Made by a program: the position numbers and the translations under genes. Shown here piece by piece: positions 53,341-61,628 of a stretch of DNA of 64,000 nucleotides. Position 1 is the first letter of the stretch, and each line of letters begins with the position of its first letter. Below the pieces are notes generated by a model. The model did not search any database and had not been told where the DNA came from. It saw nothing but the letters and a program-made list of their open reading frames with translations. Source of the stretch: Streptomyces koelreuteriae (GTDB lineage: Bacteria; Actinomycetota; Actinomycetes; Streptomycetales; Streptomycetaceae); the NCBI RefSeq assembly GCF_018604545.1, contig NZ_CP075896.1:2356001-2420000 (forward strand), given 5' to 3'.

Positions 53341-55095
53341 ATGATCGACGCGTACGAGGACCCGGGCACACCCGACCGCCGAGGCGGGGGCCGCTACCTG
53401 TGGTGGCTGGTCACCCGGCAGCCCGGGCGGTGTGCGGCCGGGGCGGTGTTCGGCAGTGTGTGGATGGTGCTGCTGGCGGCCACGCCGTATCTGATGTCCC
53501 GGGCGATCGACGACGGTCTCGAGCCCGGCGACATGCGCGCCCTGGTCCTGTGGAGCGGGGCGCTGTTCGCGGTGGGCGCGTTCAACGCCTGGCTGAGCGT
53601 CATGCGGCACCGCACGATGACCCGGGTGCGGATGGACGCCAACTTCCGCACGGTGAAGGTGGTCGTCGGCCAGGCGGTGCGCCTCGGCGCCTCGCTGCGG
53701 CGACAGGCGAGTGCGGGTGAGGTCGTCACGATCGGCGTGGGCGATGTGCAGACGGTCAGCCAGTCGCTGACGGTGGTGGGGCCCGGGGTCGGGGCGGTCC
53801 TGGGCTATCTGGTCACCGCCCTGCTGCTGATGTCGGTCTCGGGGCTGGTCGCCGCGGTCGTGCTGCTCGGCCTGCCGGTGATCCTCCTGCTGGTCGGGCC
53901 GTTGCTCGGCCGGTTGCGGGGGTCGGAGGCGGAGTACCGCGAGCGGCAGGGCGTGCTGACGGCCCGGATCGGCGACCTCGCGGGCGGGCTGCGCGTCCTC
54001 GCCGGCCTGGGCGGCAAGCAACTGGTGGCGGACGCCTTCCAGCAGGACTCACGGCGGCTGCGCGAGCAGGGCTACCGGGTGGGGAGGGTGACCAGCTGGG
54101 TGCAGGCGCTGGGAACGGGGCTGCCGACCCTGTTCCTGGCGGTGGTGACCTGGCTGGCGGCCCGGCTCACCGCCCAGGGCGACATCACGGTGGGCCAGTT
54201 GGTGTCCGTCTACGGCTATGTGGCCGTGCTGGTGTGGCCGGTGGCCTTCCTGGTCGAGTGCGGCTACCAGCTCAGCCGGGGCCTGGTGTGCGCACGGCGC
54301 GTCGTACGGTTCCTGCGCCTGGACCCGATGCCCGACACCGGCACCCTGGACGCCCCCTCCGAACCGTCGGCCCTGTACGACCCCGAGTCGGGCGTACGGG
54401 TCCTGCCGGGCCGCTTGACGGCTCTGGTGGCCGAACACCCGGCGGATGCCACAGCGGTGGTGGACCGCCTGGGCCGCTACACCCCGTCGAACGCGACCTG
54501 GGGAGACATCCGCCTGGACGAGATCGCCCTGAACCAGCTCCGATCCCACATCGTGGTGGCGGACCACGAGGCCGACCTGTTCGCGGGAACCCTCCAGGAG
54601 ATGATCGCCCCTTCCTTCAGGGGCGCGGCGAACTGCGCGACAAGCCACAACGCACCCGCACACGCCACACAACTCAACCCCGCACTTCAGAAGGCGCTCC
54701 ACACCGCCGCAGCCGAAGACATCGTCCAAGCCCTCCCCCACGGCCTGAACACCCAGATGGACGCCCAGGCGAGAAATCTCAGCGGCGGCCAACGCCAACG
54801 CATCCGCCTGGCAAGAGCCCTCCTCACCGACCCCGACATCCTCCTCACCATCGAACCCACCTCCGCCCTCGACGCCCACACAGAGGCCACAGTCGCCGCC
54901 CGGCTCAGAGACGCCCGCCAAGGCCGCACCACCGTCGTCACCACCACCTCCCCCCTGGTCCTGGACCGCACGGACACCGTCCTCTACCTGAAGGACGGCA
55001 AGGTCGAAGCCTCCGGCACCCACCACGAACTCCTCGACACCGCCCCCGCCTACCGCGCACTCGTCGCGAGGGAAACGGAAGAGGTCGCGGGATGA
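53341..55095 (+). CDS. ABC exporter half B1 (strongly degenerate NBD carrying an inserted repeat)
   Basis: This 584-residue half-transporter has an intact TMD (residues about 25-300) but a crippled NBD. No Walker A loop is present (LTALVAEHPADATAVVDRLG is in its place). Walker B reads ILLTIEPTSALD, lacking the Asp, while LSGGQRQRI (about 478) is perfect. Between the Q-loop region and the signature, SFRGAANCATSHNAPAHATQ is encoded by a copy of a Streptomyces intergenic repeat (54613-54660), so this NBD tolerates an insertion. Base use turns C-rich from about 54420. It is coupled with B2. Confidence 0.88.
   Translation: MIDAYEDPGTPDRRGGGRYLWWLVTRQPGRCAAGAVFGSVWMVLLAATPYLMSRAIDDGLEPGDMRALVLWSGALFAVGAFNAWLSVMRHRTMTRVRMDANFRTVKVVVGQAVRLGASLRRQASAGEVVTIGVGDVQTVSQSLTVVGPGVGAVLGYLVTALLLMSVSGLVAAVVLLGLPVILLLVGPLLGRLRGSEAEYRERQGVLTARIGDLAGGLRVLAGLGGKQLVADAFQQDSRRLREQGYRVGRVTSWVQALGTGLPTLFLAVVTWLAARLTAQGDITVGQLVSVYGYVAVLVWPVAFLVECGYQLSRGLVCARRVVRFLRLDPMPDTGTLDAPSEPSALYDPESGVRVLPGRLTALVAEHPADATAVVDRLGRYTPSNATWGDIRLDEIALNQLRSHIVVADHEADLFAGTLQEMIAPSFRGAANCATSHNAPAHATQLNPALQKALHTAAAEDIVQALPHGLNTQMDAQARNLSGGQRQRIRLARALLTDPDILLTIEPTSALDAHTEATVAARLRDARQGRTTVVTTTSPLVLDRTDTVLYLKDGKVEASGTHHELLDTAPAYRALVARETEEVAG
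54613..54660 (+). repeat. Streptomyces intergenic repeat inside an ORF, copy 3
   Basis: The sequence from AGGGGCGCGGCGAACTGCGCG onward (54619), through ACAAGCCACAACGCACCCGC, matches the short form of the repeat seen at 61551 and 10940 (minus strand): the same 5' module, an AACTGCG centre, and the same AGCCAC..CGCACCCGC 3' module. It is in frame and reads SFRGAANCATSHNAPA. Such elements are normally between genes. Confidence 0.6.
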
Positions 55096-56864
55096 GCCAG
55101 GGACAACTGCCGGTCGCCGCCCGGGCCGACGTCCGGCGCGCCCTGCTCGGACTCGTACGGGCCGACGCCCGTGCCTTCGGTGTCGTCCTGGGCCTGAACG
55201 CGCTCGCGGCCGTGGCCGGGCTCGCCGGACCGTGGCTGCTGGGCAGGATGATCGACGACGTGCGGGCCGGGCAGGGCGTGGCCGCCGTGGACCGGCTGGC
55301 CCTGCTCCTCCTGCTGAGCGCACTGGCACAGGTGCTGCTGGCGCGCTGGGCCCGGTCCGTGGGGCATCGCTTCGGGGAGCGGACGCTGGCCCGGGTGCGG
55401 GAGCGGTTCGTGGACCGGGCGCTGACGCTGCCCGCGTCGGTGGTGGAGCGGGCCGGTACGGGTGATCTGACCGCGCGGGGGACGGCGGATGTGACGACCG
55501 TCGGCAACACCCTGCGGGACGCGGGTCCGGTCCTGCTCGTCAACCTGGTGCAGGCGTTGTTCCTGGTCGCCGCGGTGTTCCTGACGAACCCGCTGCTGGG
55601 CGCCCTGGCGGTGCTGGCGCTGACGCCGATCTGGATCGCGTTGCGCTGGTATCTGCGCAGGGCCCGCGACGGGTACCTCGCCGAGGGTGCCGCGACCTCG
55701 GACGTGGCGGAGATCGTGGCGTCGACGGCGGCCGGGGCGCGCACGGTGGAGGCGTTCGGGCTCCAGGAGCAGCGCACGGCCGCGAGCCGGGACGCTCTGG
55801 AGACCTCCCGCCGTACGCGCTACTACACGCTCTTCCTGCGCTCGGTGTTCTTCCCGGTGATGGAGACGTCGTACGTCCTGCCGGTGGCCGGTGTGCTGGT
55901 GATCGGCGGCGCGCTGCACGCGTCCGGGTCGATGAGTCTCGGGGCGGTGGTGGCGGCGGCCCTGTATCTGACGCAGCTCAGCGCGCCGCTGGACGAGGTC
56001 CTGGTCCGGATCGAGCAACTCCAGGCGGGCGGCGCCTCCTTCGCCCGGGTGGAGGGACTGGCCCGGGCCCCGCGCACTCCCGGGGAGGGCGAGTGTCCGG
56101 ATCCGGACGGCGACCGCATCGACGTCACCGGCATGCGCTACGCCTACGACGGCGGTGTCGAGGTGCTGCGCGGCGTCGATCTGACGGTGACGCCCGGGGA
56201 GCGGCTGGCCATGGTCGGGCCGTCCGGGGCGGGCAAGACCACGCTGAGCCGGCTGATGGCGGGCATCGACGCGCCGACCGCCGGCTCGGTGACGGTCGGT
56301 GGTGTGCCCGTGGTCGGGCTCGGACCGGAGCGGCTGCGCCGCCAGGTCGTCCTGGTCACCCAGGAGCACCATGTGTTCCTCGGCTCGGTCCGTGACAACC
56401 TGCGGATCGCCGAACCGTCCGCCGATGACGCACAGGTGTGGAAAGCGCTGGCCGTGGTCGGCGCCGACACCTGGGTGCGGGAGCTGCCGGAGGGCCTGGA
56501 CACCCGGCTGGGCCAGGGCGGTTGCCGCACCGACGGCTCGCAGGCCCAGCAACTCGCCCTCGCCCGGGTGGTGCTGGCGGATCCGCACACGCTGATCCTG
56601 GACGAGGCGACCGCCCTGCTCGATCCGACGACCGCCCGGCACACCGAGCGCGCCCTGGCCGCCGTCCTGGAGGGGCGCACGGTCATCGCCGTCGCCCACC
56701 GGCTGCACACCGCGCACGACGCCGACCGGGTCGCGGTGATGGAGGACGGCCGGCTGACCGAACTGGGCACGCACGACGAGCTGGTGGCGGCCGGCGGGGC
56801 GTACGCGGCCCTGTGGCACTCCTGGCACGGGGACCTGCCCGAGGGCCGTCAAGGGTCCGCCTAG
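55092..56864 (+). CDS. ABC exporter half B2 (active NBD, degenerate signature)
   Basis: This 590-residue partner of B1 has a TMD, Walker A GPSGAGKTTLSRLM (about 376), Walker B TLILDEATALLD with catalytic Glu (about 503) and H-loop IAVAHRLHTAHD. The signature is replaced by TDGSQAQQ (about 480). B1 supplies an intact LSGGQ, so one consensus ATP site forms from B2 Walker motifs plus B1 signature, and the other site is dead. ATG 55092 overlaps B1 by 4 bp. A1, A2, B1 and B2 are in one transcription unit, so two heterodimeric exporters are produced together. Confidence 0.9.
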   Translation: MSQGQLPVAARADVRRALLGLVRADARAFGVVLGLNALAAVAGLAGPWLLGRMIDDVRAGQGVAAVDRLALLLLLSALAQVLLARWARSVGHRFGERTLARVRERFVDRALTLPASVVERAGTGDLTARGTADVTTVGNTLRDAGPVLLVNLVQALFLVAAVFLTNPLLGALAVLALTPIWIALRWYLRRARDGYLAEGAATSDVAEIVASTAAGARTVEAFGLQEQRTAASRDALETSRRTRYYTLFLRSVFFPVMETSYVLPVAGVLVIGGALHASGSMSLGAVVAAALYLTQLSAPLDEVLVRIEQLQAGGASFARVEGLARAPRTPGEGECPDPDGDRIDVTGMRYAYDGGVEVLRGVDLTVTPGERLAMVGPSGAGKTTLSRLMAGIDAPTAGSVTVGGVPVVGLGPERLRRQVVLVTQEHHVFLGSVRDNLRIAEPSADDAQVWKALAVVGADTWVRELPEGLDTRLGQGGCRTDGSQAQQLALARVVLADPHTLILDEATALLDPTTARHTERALAAVLEGRTVIAVAHRLHTAHDADRVAVMEDGRLTELGTHDELVAAGGAYAALWHSWHGDLPEGRQGSA

Positions 56865-56871
56865 GCAAGCG

Positions 56872-56886
56872 TTCGTATAGCGAACA
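56872..56886. promoter_or_regulatory. Palindromic operator candidate ahead of the protease gene
   Basis: GTTCGTATAGCGAAC has perfect 5-bp arms (GTTCG/CGAAC) around TATAG, in the gap between the last ABC exporter gene and the first protease gene. IclR- or TetR-type regulators bind sites of this look. Regulator unknown. Confidence 0.45.
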
Positions 56887-57050
56887 TGAACTTCCGGTCA
56901 ACGAACCTTTTCCGGCCATACTGTTGACGCGGTCCTGACAGAAAGCGCACTCCCCTGCCACGCTTCCCACGACTGCTCCACAGAAACCCCACTGCAACAC
57001 CTCCACCTCCCCAGGCCGGGCGACCCCCGGCCATGCAGAAGGAGTCAGTG

Positions 57051-59114
57051 TTGAGAAGCAGTTCCTCGCGAAGAGGCACCTCCCACAGACGCACTCCCCA
57101 CACCCCTCGCCGTACCGCGGTCGTGGCCCTCGCCGGCGTCGCCGCGCTGATCGCCACCGCCGTGCAGGCCGGCACCGCCACCGCGACTCCGGAGAACAGG
57201 GCTCCGGCGGCCGCGAGCAAGGCGAAGCCTGGATCGGAATCGGTCCGGCTCACCCCCGCGCAGCGCGCCGCGCTGATCCGGGAGGCGAACGCCGGCAAGG
57301 CGGAGACCGCGAAGGACCTGGGCCTCGGCGCCCAGGAGAAGCTGGTCGTCCGCGATGTCCTGAAGGACCGCGACGGCACCGTGCACACGCGCTACGAGCG
57401 CACCTACGCGGGCCTGCCCGTCCTCGGCGGCGACCTGGTCGTGGAGAGCACGAAGGCCGACGCCACCGCGGCCGTCGTGAAGGCCACCCGCGCCGCGATC
57501 AAGCCGGCGACGACGAAGGCGGCGGTCTCCGCCGCCAAGGCCCGGCAGCAGGCCCTCACCGCGGGGAAGGCCGACGAGGCCAAGAGCCCGGACATCAACC
57601 GCGAGCCCCGCAAGGTGATCTGGGCCGCGAGCGGCAAGCCGGTCGTGGCGTACGAGACGGTCGTCGGCGGCTTCCAGCACGACGGCACCCCGCAGGAACT
57701 GCACGTGGTCACCGACGCCACCACCGGCGCCAAGCTGTTCGAGTGGGAGGCCATCGAGACCGGCACCGGCAACACGGTCTACAGCGGCACGGTCGACCTC
57801 ACCACGACCCAGTCCGGGTCGACGTACAACCTCACCGACGGCGCCCGCGGCAACCACAAGACGTACAACCTCAACCGCGGCACCTCCGGCACCGGCACCC
57901 TCTTCTCCGGCCCCGACGACGTGTGGGGCAACGGCACGCCCTCCAACCTGGAGTCGGCCGGCGCCGACGCCCACTACGGGGCCGCGCTGACCTGGGACTA
58001 CTACAAGAACGTGCACGGCCGCAGCGGTATCCGCGGTGACGGCGTGGGCGCGTACTCCCGGGTCCACTACGGCAACAACTACGTCAACGCGTTCTGGTCG
58101 GACAGCTGCTTCTGCATGACCTACGGCGACGGCTCGGGCAACGCCAACCCGCTGACGTCGATCGACGTGGCCGCCCACGAGATGACCCACGGGCTGACGT
58201 CGAACACCGCGGGCCTCAACTACAGCGGCGAGTCCGGCGGTCTGAACGAGGCCACCAGCGACATCTTCGGCGCGACCGTCGAGTTCTACGCGAACAACTC
58301 CTCCGACGTCGGTGACTACCTCATCGGCGAGGAGATCAACATCAACGGCGACGGGACCCCGCTGCGCTACATGGACAAGCCGAGCAAGGACGGCTCGTCC
58401 AAGGACAGCTGGTACTCCGGCATCGGCTCGATCGACGTGCACTACTCCTCGGGCCCCGCGAACCACTTCTTCTACCTGCTGAGCGAGGGCAGCGGCACCA
58501 AGACCATCAACGGTGTCACCTACAACTCGGCCACCTCGGACGGGCTTCCGGTCACCGGCATCGGCCGGGACAAGGCGGAGAAGATCTGGTTCCGCGCGCT
58601 GACCACGAAGTTCACGTCCACGACCAACTACGCGGGCGCCCGCACCGGCACCCTCGCCGCGACCGGTGAGCTCTACGGCACCGACAGCGCCGAGTACACG
58701 GCGGTCCAGCACGCGTGGGCGGGCATCAACGTCGGCACCCGTCCCGGCGACGGAGGCGGCGGCGGTACGTCCTTCGAGAACGCCGCCGACGTGGCGATCC
58801 CGGACCGGGGCGCGGCGGTCACCTCGCCGGTCACCGTCACCGGCCGGACGGGCAACGCGCCCTCCAACCTCCAGGTCGCGGTGGACATCGTCCACACCTA
58901 CATCGGTGACCTCAAGGTGGATCTGGTCGCCCCCGACGGCACCGCGTACACGCTGAAGGGCTACGGCACCGGCGGCAGCGCGGACAACATCAACGAGACC
59001 TACACGGTGAACGCCTCCTCCGAGGTCGCCAACGGCACCTGGCAGCTGCGGGTCCAGGACAACGCAGCCATCGACACCGGCTACATCAACAGCTGGAAGC
59101 TCACCTTCCCGTAG
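57051..59114 (+). CDS. Secreted neutral metalloprotease (M4, with P domain)
   Basis: This 687-residue secreted protease has an N-terminal signal (TAVVALAGVAALIATAVQA), an FTP/PepSY pro-region (VHTRYERTYAGLPVLGGDLV), and a thermolysin-type catalytic domain with zinc ligands in VAAHEMTHGLTSN and GGLNEATSD. A C-terminal proprotein-convertase P domain (about the last 110 residues, IPDRGAAVTSPVTVTG to the end) may aid folding or binding. TTG 57051 is chosen because AAGGAG lies 6 bases upstream; a GTG three bases earlier and an ATG at 57033 are alternatives. Followed by a strong hairpin. A paralogue follows. Confidence 0.9.
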   Translation: MRSSSSRRGTSHRRTPHTPRRTAVVALAGVAALIATAVQAGTATATPENRAPAAASKAKPGSESVRLTPAQRAALIREANAGKAETAKDLGLGAQEKLVVRDVLKDRDGTVHTRYERTYAGLPVLGGDLVVESTKADATAAVVKATRAAIKPATTKAAVSAAKARQQALTAGKADEAKSPDINREPRKVIWAASGKPVVAYETVVGGFQHDGTPQELHVVTDATTGAKLFEWEAIETGTGNTVYSGTVDLTTTQSGSTYNLTDGARGNHKTYNLNRGTSGTGTLFSGPDDVWGNGTPSNLESAGADAHYGAALTWDYYKNVHGRSGIRGDGVGAYSRVHYGNNYVNAFWSDSCFCMTYGDGSGNANPLTSIDVAAHEMTHGLTSNTAGLNYSGESGGLNEATSDIFGATVEFYANNSSDVGDYLIGEEININGDGTPLRYMDKPSKDGSSKDSWYSGIGSIDVHYSSGPANHFFYLLSEGSGTKTINGVTYNSATSDGLPVTGIGRDKAEKIWFRALTTKFTSTTNYAGARTGTLAATGELYGTDSAEYTAVQHAWAGINVGTRPGDGGGGGTSFENAADVAIPDRGAAVTSPVTVTGRTGNAPSNLQVAVDIVHTYIGDLKVDLVAPDGTAYTLKGYGTGGSADNINETYTVNASSEVANGTWQLRVQDNAAIDTGYINSWKLTFP

Positions 59115-59135
59115 GCCGCATCGGTCCCCAAGTCA

Positions 59136-59176
59136 GGGCGCCGCCCCGGTGGGTTCGAATCCCCGGGGCGGCGCCC
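59136..59176 (+). terminator. Hairpin terminator after protease 1, with a tRNA-like loop
   Basis: GGGCGCCGCCCCGG (59136-59149) pairs with CCGGGGCGGCGCCC (59163-59176). The loop contains GGTTCGAATCC (59152-59162), identical to the T-arm core of tRNAs. Confidence 0.75.
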
Positions 59177-59320
59177 GCTTCACATGCCCGGACCCGTCAG
59201 CCTGTCGTCGATTTCCGGCCAACATCACTCGTTACTCCTGACATGTACGCGCCCTTGGTGCCACTCTTCCCCCACCCGCCGCACAGCACCCCAGCAGTTC
59301 CCCCACATCAAGGAGCTCGT

Positions 59321-60964
59321 GTGACCCCCCTCTACGCGCGTCACAAGCGCACCACGCTCGCCATCGCCACCGCCGTCGCCGCCGGCGCCCTGCTCACCAC
59401 CGGCCTGACCTCCGGCAGCAGCGTCGCCGCCGACTCCTCCTCCAAGCCGGCCCTCGCCGCCGCCCCCGTCCTGCTCTCGGCACCCGCCCGCACGGCCCTG
59501 GTCAAGGAGCAGCAGGCGGACGCCCCGGAGACCGCCGACGAGATAGGCCTCGGCGAGCAGGAGAAGCTGGTCGTCAAGGACGTCGTGAAGGACGTCGACG
59601 GCTCGGTCCACACGCGCTACGAGCGCACCTACGCGGGCCTGCCGGTCCTCGGCGGCGACCTCGTCGTGCACGAGTCGAAGTCCGGTGCGACCGAGGGCGT
59701 GACCAGAGCGACGAAGGCCACCCTCAAGGTCGCCTCGCTCAAGCCGACGGTCGCCGCCGCCAAGGCCGAGAAGCAGGCCGTGACGCTCGCCAAGGCGGCC
59801 GGCTCGGAGAAGACCGAGGCGAACTCCGCGCCCCGCAAGGTGATCTGGGCGGCCGACGGCAAGCCCGTCCTCGCCTACGAGACGGTCGTCGGCGGCCTCC
59901 AGGAGGACGGCACGCCGAACGAGCTGCACGTCGTCACCGACGCCGCCACCGGCAAGAAGCTCTACGAGCACCAGGCGATCGAGACCGGCACCGGCAACAC
60001 CACGTACAGCGGCAAGGTCGACCTCACGACCACCAAGTCCGGGTCGACGTACAACCTGACGGACAGCACCCGCGGCGGCCACAAGACCTACAACCTCAAC
60101 CGCGGCACCTCCGGCACCGGCACCCTGTTCTCCGGCGCGGACGACGTCTGGGGCACCGGCAACCCGTCCAACCTGGAGACCGCCGCCGCCGACGCGCACT
60201 ACGGCGCCCAGGTCACCTGGGACTTCTACAAGAGCACCTTCGGCCGCAGCGGCATCCGCAACGACGGCAAGGCCGCCTACTCACGCGTCCACTACGGCAA
60301 CGCCTATGTCAACGCCTTCTGGTCGGACAGCTGCTTCTGCATGACCTACGGCGACGGCGAGGGCAACGCCAACCCGCTGACCTCGCTCGACGTGGCCGCC
60401 CACGAGATGAGCCACGGTCTGACGTCGGCCACGGCCGGCCTCAACTACAGCGGCGAGTCCGGCGGTCTGAACGAGGCCACCAGCGACATCTTCGGCGCGG
60501 GCGCCGAGTTCTTCGCCGGCAACTCCTCCGACGTCGGTGACTACCTCATCGGCGAGGAGATCGACATCAACGGCGACGGCTCCCCGCTGCGCTACATGGA
60601 CAAGCCCAGCAAGGACGGCTCGTCCAAGGACGCCTGGTCCTCCAGCCTCGGCGGCCTGGACGTCCACTACTCCTCCGGTCCCGCCAACCACTTCTTCTAC
60701 CTGCTGTCCGAGGGCAGCGGCTCGAAGACCATCAACGGCGTGACCTACAACTCGCCCACCTCCAACGGCTCCACGGTCACCGGCATCGGCCGCACCAAGG
60801 CCCTGCAGGTCTGGTACAAGGCGCTGACGACGTACATGACGTCGACGACCAAGTACGCGGCCGCCCGCACGGCGACCCTGAACGCGGCCAAGGACCTCTA
60901 CGGCGCCACCAGCACCGAGTACAAGGCGGTCGCGGCCGCCTGGTCCGCGGTCAACGTCGGCTGA
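59321..60964 (+). CDS. Secreted neutral metalloprotease (M4), paralogue without P domain
   Basis: This 547-residue protease has a signal peptide (TTLAIATAVAAGALLTTGL), the same pro-region motif HTRYERTYAGLPVLGGDLVV, and a catalytic domain with VAAHEMSHGLTSATAGL and GGLNEATSDIF. It is closely similar to its neighbour throughout, for example KTINGVTYNS and SYCF-type stretches, but ends right after the catalytic domain. GTG 59321 is preceded by AAGGAGCTCGT. The two genes form a tandem duplication, one having gained or kept the P domain. A 15-bp hairpin follows. Confidence 0.92.
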   Translation: MTPLYARHKRTTLAIATAVAAGALLTTGLTSGSSVAADSSSKPALAAAPVLLSAPARTALVKEQQADAPETADEIGLGEQEKLVVKDVVKDVDGSVHTRYERTYAGLPVLGGDLVVHESKSGATEGVTRATKATLKVASLKPTVAAAKAEKQAVTLAKAAGSEKTEANSAPRKVIWAADGKPVLAYETVVGGLQEDGTPNELHVVTDAATGKKLYEHQAIETGTGNTTYSGKVDLTTTKSGSTYNLTDSTRGGHKTYNLNRGTSGTGTLFSGADDVWGTGNPSNLETAAADAHYGAQVTWDFYKSTFGRSGIRNDGKAAYSRVHYGNAYVNAFWSDSCFCMTYGDGEGNANPLTSLDVAAHEMSHGLTSATAGLNYSGESGGLNEATSDIFGAGAEFFAGNSSDVGDYLIGEEIDINGDGSPLRYMDKPSKDGSSKDAWSSSLGGLDVHYSSGPANHFFYLLSEGSGSKTINGVTYNSPTSNGSTVTGIGRTKALQVWYKALTTYMTSTTKYAAARTATLNAAKDLYGATSTEYKAVAAAWSAVNVG

Positions 60965-60981
60965 CCGAAGCACGACCCCAG

Positions 60982-61018
60982 GGCGGTACCCGGAGCGACG
61001 GCGGCTCCGGGTACCGCC
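60982..61018 (+). terminator. Hairpin terminator after protease 2
   Basis: GGCGGTACCCGGAGC (60982-60996) and GCTCCGGGTACCGCC (61004-61018) form a perfect 15-bp stem with a 7-nt loop, followed by TT. Confidence 0.8.
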
Positions 61019-61033
61019 TTACTCTTGGGGACC

Positions 61034-61555
61034 ATGTCTTCGGAGGACTTCACCTACGCCGATGTCGGCGCCACCCGCGAGGAGCACTTCTGCCCGCCGG
61101 GCTTCCACCCCATGAACGTGCGCACGCGCCTGGGGGAGGGCGAGGAGGTCTTCCGGCGGGCCTCGGAGGCGGTGCTCACCTGGGAGATGCACCGGGCCAT
61201 GGGCGTCGGCGTCGACGCGAGCGCGGAACGGGCCGCCCCCGGCGTCGACGTCACCGTCACCCTCGCCGGCATGATCAAGGCCCCCTGCCGCGTCGTCTGG
61301 ACCCTGGAGGAACCCCGCCGCACCGGCTGGGCCTACGGCACCCTGACCGGCCACCCCGAGTGCGGCGAGGAATCCTTCGTCGTCGACCGCACGGGAGACG
61401 GCACGGTCTGGCTGACGGTGAACGCCTTCAGCAGGGCAGCAAAGTGGTACGCGAGGGCCGGAGGCCTGGCGACCAGGGGCTTGCAGCACGCGTACGCGCG
61501 CAGGTGTGGAGCGGTCCTACGGAACATCGCAACGGAGGGTGGCGACGGTCTTTAG
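61034..61555 (+). CDS. DUF1990-family (SRPBCC-like) protein
   Basis: This 173-residue protein of the DUF1990 family has FTYADVGATRE at the N-terminus and GWAYGTLTGHPECGEESFVV in the C-terminal half, a signature of this family. It has no signal peptide. The fold is probably a helix-grip-like lipid- or small-ligand-binding domain. ATG 61034 is preceded by CTTGGGGACC. Function in Streptomyces is not known. A copy of the intergenic repeat directly follows the stop. Confidence 0.75.
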   Translation: MSSEDFTYADVGATREEHFCPPGFHPMNVRTRLGEGEEVFRRASEAVLTWEMHRAMGVGVDASAERAAPGVDVTVTLAGMIKAPCRVVWTLEEPRRTGWAYGTLTGHPECGEESFVVDRTGDGTVWLTVNAFSRAAKWYARAGGLATRGLQHAYARRCGAVLRNIATEGGDGL

Positions 61556-61622
61556 GGGCGCGGGGCTGTATCGATTTGCGGCTCCGCCGCGTGGGCGCGA
61601 CCAGCCCCCACGCACCCGCGGA
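61551..61622 (+). repeat. Streptomyces-type intergenic repeat, copy 2
   Basis: This contains AGGGGCGCGGGGCTGTATCG, TGCGGCTCCGCCGCGTGGGC and ACCAGCCCCCACGCACCCGC. It overlaps the stop of the DUF1990 gene and ends before the convergent glycogen phosphorylase gene. The stem-forming TGCGGCTCCGCCGCG may act as a bidirectional terminator. Confidence 0.65.
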
Positions 61623-61628
61623 CAAGAC

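Noticed and set aside
50885..53371. Long minus-strand frame (about 828 codons) across the ABC exporters
   Set aside because: It is a shadow of two genuine exporter genes; its translation is low-complexity and domain-free.
59152..59162. tRNA gene
   Set aside because: Only the T-arm core is present, in the loop of a long terminator stem; no acceptor, D-arm or anticodon structure surrounds it.
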